Positions 18,051 through 27,413 of a stretch of DNA of 64,000 nt are shown here, in pieces. The notes below the pieces were generated by a model that made no database searches, had not been told where the DNA came from, and worked only from the letters and a program-made list of their open reading frames with translations. Positions within the stretch are counted from its first letter, which is position 1; every line of letters begins with the position of its first letter. A program made the translations under genes and the position numbers. The stretch comes from Planctomycetota bacterium (GTDB taxonomy: Bacteria; Planctomycetota; Planctomycetia; Planctomycetales; Planctomycetaceae), in the NCBI GenBank assembly GCA_003388505.1, contig QQVO01000069.1:1-64000 (forward strand). The letters are read 5' to 3'.

Positions 18051-19382
18051 TCACTCCTCAAACGTCGACTTCCGCCGCAACAGATGATGATAACTCTGCG
18101 CAAACCGGTGCGCCTCATCGCGGACGTATTGCAGCAGCCGCAGTGCATACGAGTGCCGGCTGAGCTGCCGCGGCTCCGCCTGGCCCGGAACGAATACTTC
18201 CTCCTCCCGCTTGGCCAGTGAGAGTACCAGCGGCGGTTCGATTTCGATGGCTGCGAAGGCCTGCAGGGCCGCATTGAGCTGCCCTTTTCCACCGTCGATC
18301 AGCAACAGGTCGGGAAACGACTCCCCTTCCTGCTGCAGCCTGCGAAACCGGCGACTGACGACCTCCCGCATCGATGCAAAGTCGTCGACGCCTTCCACGG
18401 TTCGAATCTTGTACCTTTTGTAACCGTGCTTGAACGGCAACCCGTCGATGAACTGCACCAGACTCGCCACCGTCTCCCCCCCCTGCAGATGCGCGATGTC
18501 GATGCCCTCGATTCGACGAGGCGGTTCCGCCAAGCCAAAGATTTTCTTCAGGCCATTCATCCCCTTGCGGGGGTCGATGTAGAACACCTCCGGCTGCACG
18601 TGGTCCTCCAGGTTCCCGCGCAGGTTCAGATCCTCCAGCGCCTGAATCTCGTCGCGAATGCGGGCCGCTTTCTCGAATTTCCGCTCTTCGGACGCAGCCA
18701 GCATGTCGGCCCGCAACTCCCTGAGCAGCTTCGCTTTCTTGCCGTCGAGGAACATCCGCAGCCGGCGAATGTCGTCACGGTACTCCTCCTTGCTGATCCT
18801 CAGATTGCACGGCGCTGTGCACTGATTGATGCTGGCCAGCAGGCACGGCCGGAACCAGCGCCACTTCTCGTCGTTCTTATCGATGTCAAGCGAGCACGTG
18901 CGAAACTTGAACACCTTCTGCAGCACGGCGATCGCGCCGCGGAGTTGCTTCGCGCTGGCGAACGGACCGTACAGCTTCGCCCCCTTCGCGCGCGGAGTCC
19001 GCGTAAACTCGATCCGGGGAAAGTCCTCGCCGGTGACGATCTCCAGATACGGAAACGTCTTGTCGTCCTTAAGTTCCTGGTTGAACTTCGGCTGAATGTC
19101 CTTGATCAGCCGGGCTTCGAGGAGCAGCGCGTCGACCTCGCTTTCCGTTTCGAGCACATCGACGTCGGCGATCTCCGGCACCAGGTCGACGGTCCGGCGG
19201 TCGGCCGCCGCCGCCGTGGTGAAATAGCTCGACACCCGGCTCTTCAGATTGACCGCCTTACCGACGTAAATCACCCGCCCGCGCGTATCCTTCATCAGGT
19301 AAACGCCGGAAGTCGTCGGAAGTTCGCGGACCTTCTCCCGCAAGTCCCCGGGAGCTTCGCTGGGCAGTGCATCAGTCGCCAT
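18051..19382 (-). CDS. uvrC: Excinuclease ABC subunit C, short form
   Basis: A 443-residue UvrC, which makes the incisions in nucleotide excision repair. The N-terminal GIY-YIG nuclease is seen as SGVYLMKDTRGRVIYVGKA. A UVR motif lies at ~225-260 (EERKFEKAARIRDEIQALE). The C-terminal RNase H-like nuclease shows GIDIAHLQGG, LLLIDGGKGQLNAAL and RDEAHRFA. The protein ends LRRKSTFEE right after that domain, so the C-terminal helix-hairpin-helix repeats of the ~600-residue proteobacterial protein are missing. The last ~100 bp are present a second time at 16691-16797. Four minus-strand accessory genes and one gene fragment follow it before that second copy. Confidence 0.92.
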   Translation of the reverse strand: MATDALPSEAPGDLREKVRELPTTSGVYLMKDTRGRVIYVGKAVNLKSRVSSYFTTAAAADRRTVDLVPEIADVDVLETESEVDALLLEARLIKDIQPKFNQELKDDKTFPYLEIVTGEDFPRIEFTRTPRAKGAKLYGPFASAKQLRGAIAVLQKVFKFRTCSLDIDKNDEKWRWFRPCLLASINQCTAPCNLRISKEEYRDDIRRLRMFLDGKKAKLLRELRADMLAASEERKFEKAARIRDEIQALEDLNLRGNLEDHVQPEVFYIDPRKGMNGLKKIFGLAEPPRRIEGIDIAHLQGGETVASLVQFIDGLPFKHGYKRYKIRTVEGVDDFASMREVVSRRFRRLQQEGESFPDLLLIDGGKGQLNAALQAFAAIEIEPPLVLSLAKREEEVFVPGQAEPRQLSRHSYALRLLQYVRDEAHRFAQSYHHLLRRKSTFEE

Positions 19383-19403
19383 GCGGGAATTGTAGGCGAT
19401 GCG

Positions 19404-19925
19404 TCAATGCTCGGCCGCTTCCGCGGCGTGCGTCGGCGTAATCTGCAGCGTGTAACCGATGCGGCCGAGCGCGTCGGTCAGCGATTCCATCGACAAATGC
19501 TTGCGCCGGGCGAGAACGTGACTCAGCATGTCTTCGGAGAGACCGGTCCGCCGGCAAAACTCGCGGCGGGATTTGAACTGCCGCTGGATCAGAACTGCCA
19601 GTTCGTCCCGGTAGTCCGGCATGCGAACGTAGCCCGCCTTGATACCGATCCGGCCGCCGAGATCCTGCGCAATTCGGTAGACCGCAGTCTTGAGTGACTC
19701 CGCACGCGCCACACCTCGACCGTCGTACAGCGCAGCAATACGGCCGAATGCATGGTTCTCGAACTCATTCCAACCGGCGCCGGCTTCAAATCGGCGGATC
19801 AGATCGTCGACGAGCGCACGCTCTTCGGCATCGAGGTCGGCCAAAGGGATACTGCGACCTCGGAGATCGACATACAGGTCGGGCTCCGCAAGATACGGGC
19901 CGGGACTAGTCGTTTGACCGCTCAA
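19404..19925 (-). CDS. XRE-type helix-turn-helix protein
   Basis: A 173-residue protein. The last ~70 residues form a Cro/CI-type HTH: FKSRREFCRRTGLSEDMLS, then HVLARRKHLSMESLTDALGR. The N-terminal ~100 residues (YVDLRGRSIPLADLDAEERALVDDLIRR and GRIGIKAGYVRMPDYRDELAV) have no recognised domain. It overlaps the preceding 120-aa gene by 20 bp on the same strand, so the two form an operon. The arrangement resembles a toxin-antitoxin or regulator-target pair in which this gene encodes the DNA-binding partner. Confidence 0.75.
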   Translation of the reverse strand: MSGQTTSPGPYLAEPDLYVDLRGRSIPLADLDAEERALVDDLIRRFEAGAGWNEFENHAFGRIAALYDGRGVARAESLKTAVYRIAQDLGGRIGIKAGYVRMPDYRDELAVLIQRQFKSRREFCRRTGLSEDMLSHVLARRKHLSMESLTDALGRIGYTLQITPTHAAEAAEH

Positions 19926-20268
19926 TGAATTCCACCCTGCCTGCGATACTCAGGTAGATGCACTTCTGGCAGAACATCACGCATGCCTCGCGCATCAAAT
20001 CTCTCAGGTTGTCTACCTCATGTTCCTGAACGGCGACAGTGAATCGTCTCGACTCGTCCGTGACCATCTCCTCAGTGTCGGGATTCTGATAGAAGCCGAC
20101 ATGCAAACCTGGCGATTCCGTCACACCGCCGAATTGGGACCAGATTTCTGCTCTCAGCCACTCCCATTGCTCCGGGGCGTGAACCGATCCGTCAGACAGA
20201 GCCGCGTCGCCTCGAATCGGGACCAGGAAACCGCATTCGACATGATTCGATTTCTTCCGTGGACTCAC
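19906..20268 (-). CDS. Conserved hypothetical partner of an XRE protein
   Basis: A 120-residue protein starting at the GTG at 20268, which has AGGAG seven bases upstream; a TTG two codons earlier is less likely. Recognisable segments are CGFLVPIRGDAALSDG, QWEWLRAEIWSQFGGVTESP and QNPDTEEMVTDESRRFTVAV, ending MFCQKCIYLSIAGRVEFIE. This pattern recalls a small widespread family of unknown function. It overlaps the downstream HTH gene by 20 bp. Its start overlaps the stop of a possible upstream small frame by 4 bp. The pairing suggests a two-gene addiction or regulatory module, but no toxin fold was recognised. Confidence 0.65.
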   Translation of the reverse strand: MSPRKKSNHVECGFLVPIRGDAALSDGSVHAPEQWEWLRAEIWSQFGGVTESPGLHVGFYQNPDTEEMVTDESRRFTVAVQEHEVDNLRDLMREACVMFCQKCIYLSIAGRVEFIERSND

Positions 20269-20432
20269 GACCAAGCTCCTGCGTTCGCTACATCAGGGAC
20301 TTGGTCGCCGGCTTCATGGGGAGTACCGAGTGCGGGCCACCACAGTTGTACGGTCCGCGCATCACGTGCGCCGTGAAGACTGAATAAGACTTCACTGGAC
20401 CGAACAATAAGGTGGCTCGTACGGCGCTTCAT
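20265..20432 (-). CDS. Possible 55-residue upstream protein of the XRE module
   Basis: The frame from the ATG at 20432 begins MKRRTSHLIVRSSEVLFSLH and ends in a TGA that overlaps the next gene's GTG (GTGA). A 4-bp overlap is the commonest coupling geometry and suggests translation. There is no strong ribosome site and no known domain, so it may be chance. Confidence 0.3.
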   Translation of the reverse strand: MKRRTSHLIVRSSEVLFSLHGARDARTVQLWWPALGTPHEAGDQVPDVANAGAWS

Positions 20433-20473
20433 TTCGCCGCCGCGTCTTGTCACGCGCCTCGTCGAATAACTCC

Positions 20474-20505
20474 TGCCGCGATTGCGGTACACCCCAATCG
20501 CGGCA
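20474..20505. terminator. 11-bp hairpin downstream of the TolQ gene
   Basis: TGCCGCGATTG at 20474-20484 and CAATCGCGGCA at 20495-20505 are exact complements around a 10-nt loop. It lies 90 bp past the stop of the TolQ-like gene and upstream of the XRE module. Confidence 0.4.
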
Positions 20506-20560
20506 AGACTCCCTACCATCCTACTGACAGGCCGAAGTCGAGCTGTCCAAACTTTGGCAC

Positions 20561-20583
20561 AAACTTGACCGCCAGTCAAGTTT
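20561..20583. terminator. 9-bp hairpin just past the TolQ stop
   Basis: AAACTTGAC at 20561-20569 and GTCAAGTTT at 20575-20583 form a perfect stem with a 5-nt loop, 13 bp beyond the stop at 20596. The AT-rich foot and position suggest a terminator, though there is no long T-run. Confidence 0.45.
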
Positions 20584-20595
20584 GAGTTATTGCTT

Positions 20596-21468
<873 letters not shown>

Positions 21469-21630
21469 GGACGAATGCGTCCTCAATGACTCAACAGGCC
21501 GGGGAAAGCATCGCGGCGTTCTCAATGAATGCGACATTCCCCAGCGTGGCTGGTTTGCCACAACCAAACAGAGCTAAATCACCATTGTGCAACATGCGCG
21601 CAAATCGCGCTCACGTCACACCGAAAGACT

Positions 21631-24600
21631 CTAAGGCGTCAAGTTCGTCCGAACGACTTCCAGACGGGGTTTGGCTTTCTCAGCGTATTCGCTCTCCGGA
21701 AACTCATCAATGAGAGTCTGGTAGGATTTTGCCGCCCCCTCCCACTGCTTCAGCGTCTCGTCGCATTGCGCCGCCTGGTACAGCGCCGGCGCCTGCCACT
21801 TCGGAAACATGTAGTTCACGTAAACCTTGTAGTATTCCGCCAGCGCCGTCTCGAAATCCTTTTCGATGAGATACGTCTCGGCCAGGGTAAGCTGCGCCCG
21901 GGCGGCCGTCTCGGTCCGGCGGCCAGTCTCCGATTCGATCACCCGCGTAAACGCCGCGCGGGCCTCCTCAAACATCGCGCGATTCTTGAAACTCCGGCCG
22001 AGAACCTCGTCCATGTGATACAGATAGGGTGAATCGGCAAGTTTCGTTCGCATCTCGTTGGCGATCGCGTCGACCGCCGCATAGTCCTGCTCCTGGAGAA
22101 ACGCTTCCGCGAGCAACACCCACACGCTCGGATACCATTTCGCCCCGCTCACGGCTCCATTGTCGCCCGCCTCCTTGACCGGGGTCAGTTCGGCGATGGC
22201 CAGCTTCGGCTGGTTGACCTCCAGGGCCGCTTCTCCAGCGCGATATTTCGCGTACCATCGCTGGTCGCTTTCCGGAAATTGTTCTGTGAAGTCCGACGCG
22301 AAATCGAGCAAAGCGTCCCAGTCTTCCTGCTGAGCCGCGATGTCGAGCAGCAGTACGGAGGAGCGGTGCCGGACGAATTCATCAGCTTCCGCGGATTGCG
22401 ACAATTGCTCAAACCGCTGACGCGCTTCCTCCAGATCCCCGGAGAAGAAACGGCTCTCCGCCAGATACAACTGCGCATCATTGGCAAGGTCGCTGTCAGG
22501 CCGTTCCTCAATCAGCAGCTTGAACAACTCGTCCGATCGGGCGTGGTTTTCGTTCTCATAGCTGAGCAGCGCCCATTCGTTGATCAGCTTGTCCAGTTCG
22601 GACTGCCTCTCCTCGGGCTGGCGTTTCAGTTCCTGGTACGCCGCTTCGTAGGCCGCGTCCGATTTCTCCACCTCGCCTGCCTCCCGATGGAGTCGCGCCG
22701 CTCCCTTCGCGCAGCGATAGGCGTTGTACGCGGCGTCCAGCCGAACGGCGTTTGGTTCAACGTCCCCCGGCAACGAAAACTTCTCGAGACCTGCGTCGTA
22801 CGCCTCGATCGCGGCGGCGGTCTCGCCGGCCAGTTGCAGTGAAATCCCCTGCATGTAGGCGGCATTGGAGGCAAGCCGCAGATCGTCAGGCTGCAACGCG
22901 AGGAGTTGAGCGAATGTTTCGGCCGCTTCAGGATGCAGGCCCGCCTCGTGCTGACTGTAGCCGAGTCCCGAGAGCGCAGCCGCGTGGAATGCACTGGGAG
23001 GATCGAGCGCCACAACACGAGCGTAGAGATCGGCCGCCCAGTCCCACTGACTTTCGCCGTAGACGATCTCGGCACAGTCGTACGTGGCAGACGCCAGACG
23101 AGTCTTGGCGGAGTCCACTTCCGCGAGACGGTCCAGCGCGTTGGCAGCGGCGTCCCGGTTTCCTAAATGGGTTTGAGCCCGCGCCACGCTCGACCAGGCG
23201 TCGCTCGCACTCTCGACGGCCGGTTGCGCCAGATAGAGTTCGCACACAGCGACCGCAGATTCGTACTGGCGGAGCGCCAGCAGATTGTCTGCCTGGAGCA
23301 GCAGCGATTCGGTCAGTTCCGGGTCGCCGCTTCCACTTTGAAACTCCGCGACCAGCGGCGTCAACGTCTCGACCACCTGCTCCGGTTGGTGTAGTCGGTC
23401 ATACGCCCGCGCGAGTTGCACGCGGGCGATCGAACGGGTTCGCGGAATGTTCGAGCCGGAGATCACTTCCGCGAACAGGTCGGCGGCGGCCCGATACCGT
23501 TCCGTCGCGGCGGGATTGTCCGGCTGGTCGCGCGCTTCGCGATCACCTTCCGCAAGCAGAACGCGGCCTGCCAGCACCTGCTGCAGAAGGTACAAACCAC
23601 TCTGGGGGTAGTCTGCCTGGAATCTTGCATGGAACTGACTCGCTTCCGCCAACTGCCCGCTGCGCAAGGCGGCTTCAGTCGCGAGATGCAGACTGTCATC
23701 CGCGCGCTCGCCCTGCGGCCAACGCTGCACGTTCAGCATGAACAGCCGTTTCGCCTCGTCGTAATCCTCGGCGTTCAGCTCGCTGTGCGCCCAGTGGAAC
23801 AGCATGCTGTCGGCCAGAGGCTGGTCCGGATCCTGCTCGTACAACGCCTTCAAAGTGGCGGCTGCCGTCTCGTAATCCCCCGCTTCCTTCTGACTGACGC
23901 CGATCCAGTACCCGGCAGTGGCGGCGAAGTCGGCGTGATTGGCGGCAAGCTGAAAATGCGTGATCGCATCCGCATACCGCTGCAGATAGTAGTTGGCGTA
24001 TCCCGCGTTCAATTCCGCTTTGGGGACGAGCGGATGGTTCGGGAACGCGCTACTCAACGCCGCAAACTCTTCCGCAGCCAGGGCGAACTGCTGAGCCTCA
24101 AAATGCATCGCTCCCAGCCGGAACTGCGCATCGGGCCCGAAGGTCGAATCACGGTTCGCAGCCAGTTGCCGGTAGAGTTCCGCTGCTCCGTCAATTTCGC
24201 CCAGCCCTTCGCGGGCCCGGGCCAATCCGTAGGTCGCTTCATCGTCGAGCGGAGGGCCCGGCTGATCCGCCAGAAGAGCCTCAAACGACTTCGCCGCGGC
24301 CGCCGGATCGTTCAATCGCAATTGCGTTTGACCGCTGTACAGCAGCGCCCGCCCGGCGAGATCGTGATCCGGGTGCAACTCGAGGTAACCAGCCAGTTCC
24401 CGCAGCGCCTGCTCATCGTCCCGCAGAAAATAGCTGCACTCGGCGATGCGGAACCGTGCCAGCGGGAGGTTCTCATTCTCCTTGTACTTCGTTGCGAAAT
24501 TCCGAAAGACGTCGCGGGCCTCGTCGAATTTTCTTTGATTGACCAGCGCCTGCCCGAGATGAATCGTCGCCGACGGTGCGCGGGTGTCTTCCGAATAACG

Positions 24601-24792
24601 CGTCAGGAATTCTCGAAACGCGCGGGCCGCCTGTTCCCAGCGATCCTGCTTGTAAAATTCCAGCGCCACATTGTAGTCCCCGGCGGCGTCCGCGAATGCG
24701 ATTCCCGGAAGACACGCAACGCACGCGGTGACAAGCAGAATCGTAGCGATCCGCCGTCCCCATGTTTGTGATCCGCGATGGATGTCAGTCAT
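21631..24792 (-). CDS. Large exported tetratricopeptide-repeat protein
   Basis: About 1053 residues from the ATG at 24792. A signal peptide (ATILLVTACVACLPGIAFA) precedes an almost continuous array of TPR units. Examples are ALEFYKQDRWEQAARAFREFL, NQRKFDEARDVFRNFATKY and IEKDFETALAEYYKVYVNYM. No catalytic domain is seen. The protein should be a periplasmic or envelope scaffold. It sits 162 bp upstream of the TolQ-like gene on the same strand, a pairing that suggests the TPR protein is driven by or assembled with the proton channel. The array is rich in Glu, Asp and Ala. Confidence 0.82.
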   Translation of the reverse strand: MTDIHRGSQTWGRRIATILLVTACVACLPGIAFADAAGDYNVALEFYKQDRWEQAARAFREFLTRYSEDTRAPSATIHLGQALVNQRKFDEARDVFRNFATKYKENENLPLARFRIAECSYFLRDDEQALRELAGYLELHPDHDLAGRALLYSGQTQLRLNDPAAAAKSFEALLADQPGPPLDDEATYGLARAREGLGEIDGAAELYRQLAANRDSTFGPDAQFRLGAMHFEAQQFALAAEEFAALSSAFPNHPLVPKAELNAGYANYYLQRYADAITHFQLAANHADFAATAGYWIGVSQKEAGDYETAAATLKALYEQDPDQPLADSMLFHWAHSELNAEDYDEAKRLFMLNVQRWPQGERADDSLHLATEAALRSGQLAEASQFHARFQADYPQSGLYLLQQVLAGRVLLAEGDREARDQPDNPAATERYRAAADLFAEVISGSNIPRTRSIARVQLARAYDRLHQPEQVVETLTPLVAEFQSGSGDPELTESLLLQADNLLALRQYESAVAVCELYLAQPAVESASDAWSSVARAQTHLGNRDAAANALDRLAEVDSAKTRLASATYDCAEIVYGESQWDWAADLYARVVALDPPSAFHAAALSGLGYSQHEAGLHPEAAETFAQLLALQPDDLRLASNAAYMQGISLQLAGETAAAIEAYDAGLEKFSLPGDVEPNAVRLDAAYNAYRCAKGAARLHREAGEVEKSDAAYEAAYQELKRQPEERQSELDKLINEWALLSYENENHARSDELFKLLIEERPDSDLANDAQLYLAESRFFSGDLEEARQRFEQLSQSAEADEFVRHRSSVLLLDIAAQQEDWDALLDFASDFTEQFPESDQRWYAKYRAGEAALEVNQPKLAIAELTPVKEAGDNGAVSGAKWYPSVWVLLAEAFLQEQDYAAVDAIANEMRTKLADSPYLYHMDEVLGRSFKNRAMFEEARAAFTRVIESETGRRTETAARAQLTLAETYLIEKDFETALAEYYKVYVNYMFPKWQAPALYQAAQCDETLKQWEGAAKSYQTLIDEFPESEYAEKAKPRLEVVRTNLTP

Positions 24793-24894
24793 ACTTCCCG
24801 CTTCGCACGATGTGATGGCCCGTCGGCAATATTCCAACCTCACATGGTAACGGCGGCCGCATCACACCGGCAAGTTGCGCGCAGCCCCGCCGAT

Positions 24895-26283
24895 TCAGCC
24901 GCTCAGCGCTGAGGCGACGTCAGTGCGGTAGGCGGTCATGCCCGGCAGGAATCCAACCAGGCCGGCGAGCAGGATCGTCACCGGGATGACGATCAATTCG
25001 GCGGCTTCGAAGGCGAGCGGATTGATCAGCAGATCGCTGCGGGCTTCGATGATCTTCGCCGCGGCAAAGACAACGCCGTGTCCAAGCAGGATGCCGGCCA
25101 GACCCCCTCCGACGCAGAGGAGCAGCGACTCGGCCAGGATGAGGGAAAAGACCGTTTGCCGGCGCGCCCCGAGCGCCCGCATGACGGCGATCTCGCGCCG
25201 ACGGTCGGACATTGAGTTATAGATGCTGACGAAGATGCTCACACCCGCGACGGCAATAATCAGACCGGTGAGATAGAGCAGCGCCAGTCGGATGTTGCCC
25301 ACCAGGTTCTCAAGCAGTTGCGCCATCGGCTGAACGGGATTGACGGCCTGCGCCCGAAATCCCTGATTGATTTCCTCCGCGATCTTTCTGGCAACCAGTG
25401 TGCGAGAAAGATCCGGTGGCAAAGAACTATTGGGCTCGGGACGCGCTCGAAGCAGAATCGATGTGAATTCCTTCTGAAGGTCTGAAACAAAGTGAGACGG
25501 ATGCTCATGATCGCCGTGATCGTGATTGACCTCCTCTGCAATCCTCTTGAGATCATCGGCATACCACTCGCGAATCAACTCCGGATCCTCCTTGTAGAAG
25601 GCGGCCATGCGGTCGACCGCCTCACTCACCGGCTTCTCATGGCCGTCCAGTAGAAAGAAACCGTCCAGATTGACAAAGACGGACCGATCGTTCGGAGTCC
25701 CGGTCGGTGCGAGAATCCCGCGAACGGTGAACTTGTCATCGTGGACATCGGATTCGTTCGGATCTTTGCCGCCGTGAATCATCCGGAATTCGCTGCGCAG
25801 GTCCCAGTCGTTTCGACGTGCGACCTCCGACCCGATGATGGCGTCCCACTTGTCACGCAGATAGTTCCCCTTCTCCCCCTTGATCTCGAATTCCTGCTCG
25901 TTCGTCGCTCCGAGAGCAAAGTATTCCGGTGTCGTACCGACAATGGGGAACCCGCCTTCTTCCGTGAAGTCCCCAAACGCGACGGGAACGGCCAGTTCAA
26001 CGCGTTCATCGGAGGCGATTTCTTCGTAGTATCGCCAGGGAAGATTCTCGATCGGCCTCTCGATGCGGTACACCGTGCTCAGCACGAGTTGCAATGCGCT
26101 CCCTTTAGGACCGACGATCAGGTTGTACCCCGTGCCGGACTGGGTGAACATCTCAGTGATGACGCCGTTGATCACCAGCACGGCCACCATCAGCGCCACG
26201 CCGAGGGCCACGCTGAGCGCCGTCAGAAACGAAGCCAGCCGTCGCTGGCGAATGCTCTTCCAGGCGATCGTCAGCAGATTCAT
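24895..26283 (-). CDS. ABC transporter permease (FtsX/MacB type)
   Basis: A 462-residue permease. One N-terminal span (MNLLTIAWKSIRQRRLASFL start) is followed by a ~240-residue periplasmic domain and three C-terminal spans. The conserved MacB/LolC cytoplasmic motif is SDRRREIAVMRALGARRQTV. The periplasmic domain contains a histidine cluster, HDHGDHEHPSH (residues 254-264), suggesting metal binding. Its start overlaps the stop of the ATPase gene by 4 bp (ATGA), so they form one exporter. The family exports lipoproteins, peptides or drugs, or transmits mechanical force; the substrate is unknown. Confidence 0.87.
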   Translation of the reverse strand: MNLLTIAWKSIRQRRLASFLTALSVALGVALMVAVLVINGVITEMFTQSGTGYNLIVGPKGSALQLVLSTVYRIERPIENLPWRYYEEIASDERVELAVPVAFGDFTEEGGFPIVGTTPEYFALGATNEQEFEIKGEKGNYLRDKWDAIIGSEVARRNDWDLRSEFRMIHGGKDPNESDVHDDKFTVRGILAPTGTPNDRSVFVNLDGFFLLDGHEKPVSEAVDRMAAFYKEDPELIREWYADDLKRIAEEVNHDHGDHEHPSHFVSDLQKEFTSILLRARPEPNSSLPPDLSRTLVARKIAEEINQGFRAQAVNPVQPMAQLLENLVGNIRLALLYLTGLIIAVAGVSIFVSIYNSMSDRRREIAVMRALGARRQTVFSLILAESLLLCVGGGLAGILLGHGVVFAAAKIIEARSDLLINPLAFEAAELIVIPVTILLAGLVGFLPGMTAYRTDVASALSG

Positions 26284-26951
26284 GCAGCGACCTCCGGCCG
26301 GTTGAAGTCGGACAGGGTGTCAACGCGGTCGAACTGGTCGGCCACTTCGCGGGCGTGCGTGACCAGGAGCAGCGAAACGCCGTGTTCGGTGCAGGCTTCG
26401 CGGATCAGTTTGAGTACGTTTTCCTGATTCGCGACGTCGACGTTCGCCGTCGGTTCGTCGGCCAGCATCAGGCGGGGACGATTGGCGAGAGCCCGGGCGA
26501 CGGCCACCCGCTGTTGTTCTCCGACTGAGAGGGCGCCCGGCTTGTGGTCGAGGCGATGCTCCAGGCCGACACGGCCGAGCAACTCGCGGGCGAACTGCGG
26601 ATCGGAGCGGCCGGAGAAACTCATGCCGAGCAGCACGTTCTCGAGCGCCGTGAAGGCGGGCAGCAAATTGAACGTCTGAAAGACGATCCCGATTTTTTCG
26701 GCCCGGAACCGGTCCCGGATGACTTCGTTCATGCCGGCGACTTCGGTGCCGTCGATGACAATCGAGCCGGAATCGACCTGCGTGATGCCGGAGATCACGT
26801 TGAGCAGCGTCGATTTTCCCTCGCCGCTCTGTCCCACGAGTGCGGCCTGCTCACCCGACTTGAGGCGATATTCGTCAATGCTGAGCACCGGCAGACGGGA
26901 TCCGTCCGGATTACGGTAGCTCTTCTGGACGCTCTTGAGGACCAATGACAT
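26280..26951 (-). CDS. ABC transporter ATP-binding protein (LolD/MacB type)
   Basis: A 223-residue ATPase from the ATG at 26951; the frame is open upstream but that part is not protein-like. Walker A is GQSGEGKST, the Q-loop is FQTFNLLP, the signature is LSVGEQQRV and Walker B is RLMLADEPT, followed by the H-loop LLVTHAREVADQF. It powers the FtsX-like permease encoded downstream, overlapping by 4 bp. No ribosome site is obvious upstream. Confidence 0.9.
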   Translation of the reverse strand: MSLVLKSVQKSYRNPDGSRLPVLSIDEYRLKSGEQAALVGQSGEGKSTLLNVISGITQVDSGSIVIDGTEVAGMNEVIRDRFRAEKIGIVFQTFNLLPAFTALENVLLGMSFSGRSDPQFARELLGRVGLEHRLDHKPGALSVGEQQRVAVARALANRPRLMLADEPTANVDVANQENVLKLIREACTEHGVSLLLVTHAREVADQFDRVDTLSDFNRPEVAA

Positions 26952-27313
26952 CGTCGGCGTGGATAACGAAGAACAATTCGCGATGGACGGTAGTGCATAC
27001 GCCGCCAGGCCGCAAGATGTTGGATCACGGATGAATCGGCAGGACGCCCGCGCGGATTTCGGCAGTTGTTGAACAAGCAGCAGTCTCTGCGCTTCCGGCT
27101 CCTGCGCTGACTCGGCTGTTTTACGATTTGGCTGGACCGTGAATCCGCACGAAGCCCCGCCGGATTCTTCACAAACTCCCCATCCGCGTAAACCCGCCGA
27201 ATCTGCGTCATCCGCGGCCCATTCGATCTTCTGGACGGGATGAACCTCGCGCGAAACTTCTCGAAAAGACTTTGATCCCGCGCCCGAAATGGTACGTTGT
27301 GCTTCGCAGATTG
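26952..27313. other. Non-coding divergent region
   Basis: About 360 bp between the ABC ATPase and the rhomboid frame. Minus-strand frames here continue the ATPase frame upstream but look random (Arg/Ser-rich). No repeat or clear promoter was seen. Confidence 0.5.
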
Positions 27314-27413
27314 AACTTCGGCCGGGTTCGTTATCTTCTTTCCCATCGGGACCGACGCACCGCTCTATTACCGTCCTTACGCGACGATCGGGCTGATCCT
27401 GGCCAACATCGTT

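Noticed and set aside
18426-19697. 423-codon plus-strand open frame opposite uvrC
   Set aside because: It is a GC-rich antisense shadow: composition is Arg/Leu/Gln-heavy, with no domain or ribosome site, and uvrC on the other strand is unmistakable.
23416-24771. 451-codon plus-strand open frame opposite the TPR gene
   Set aside because: Antisense shadow of the TPR array; no start signal or protein family pattern.
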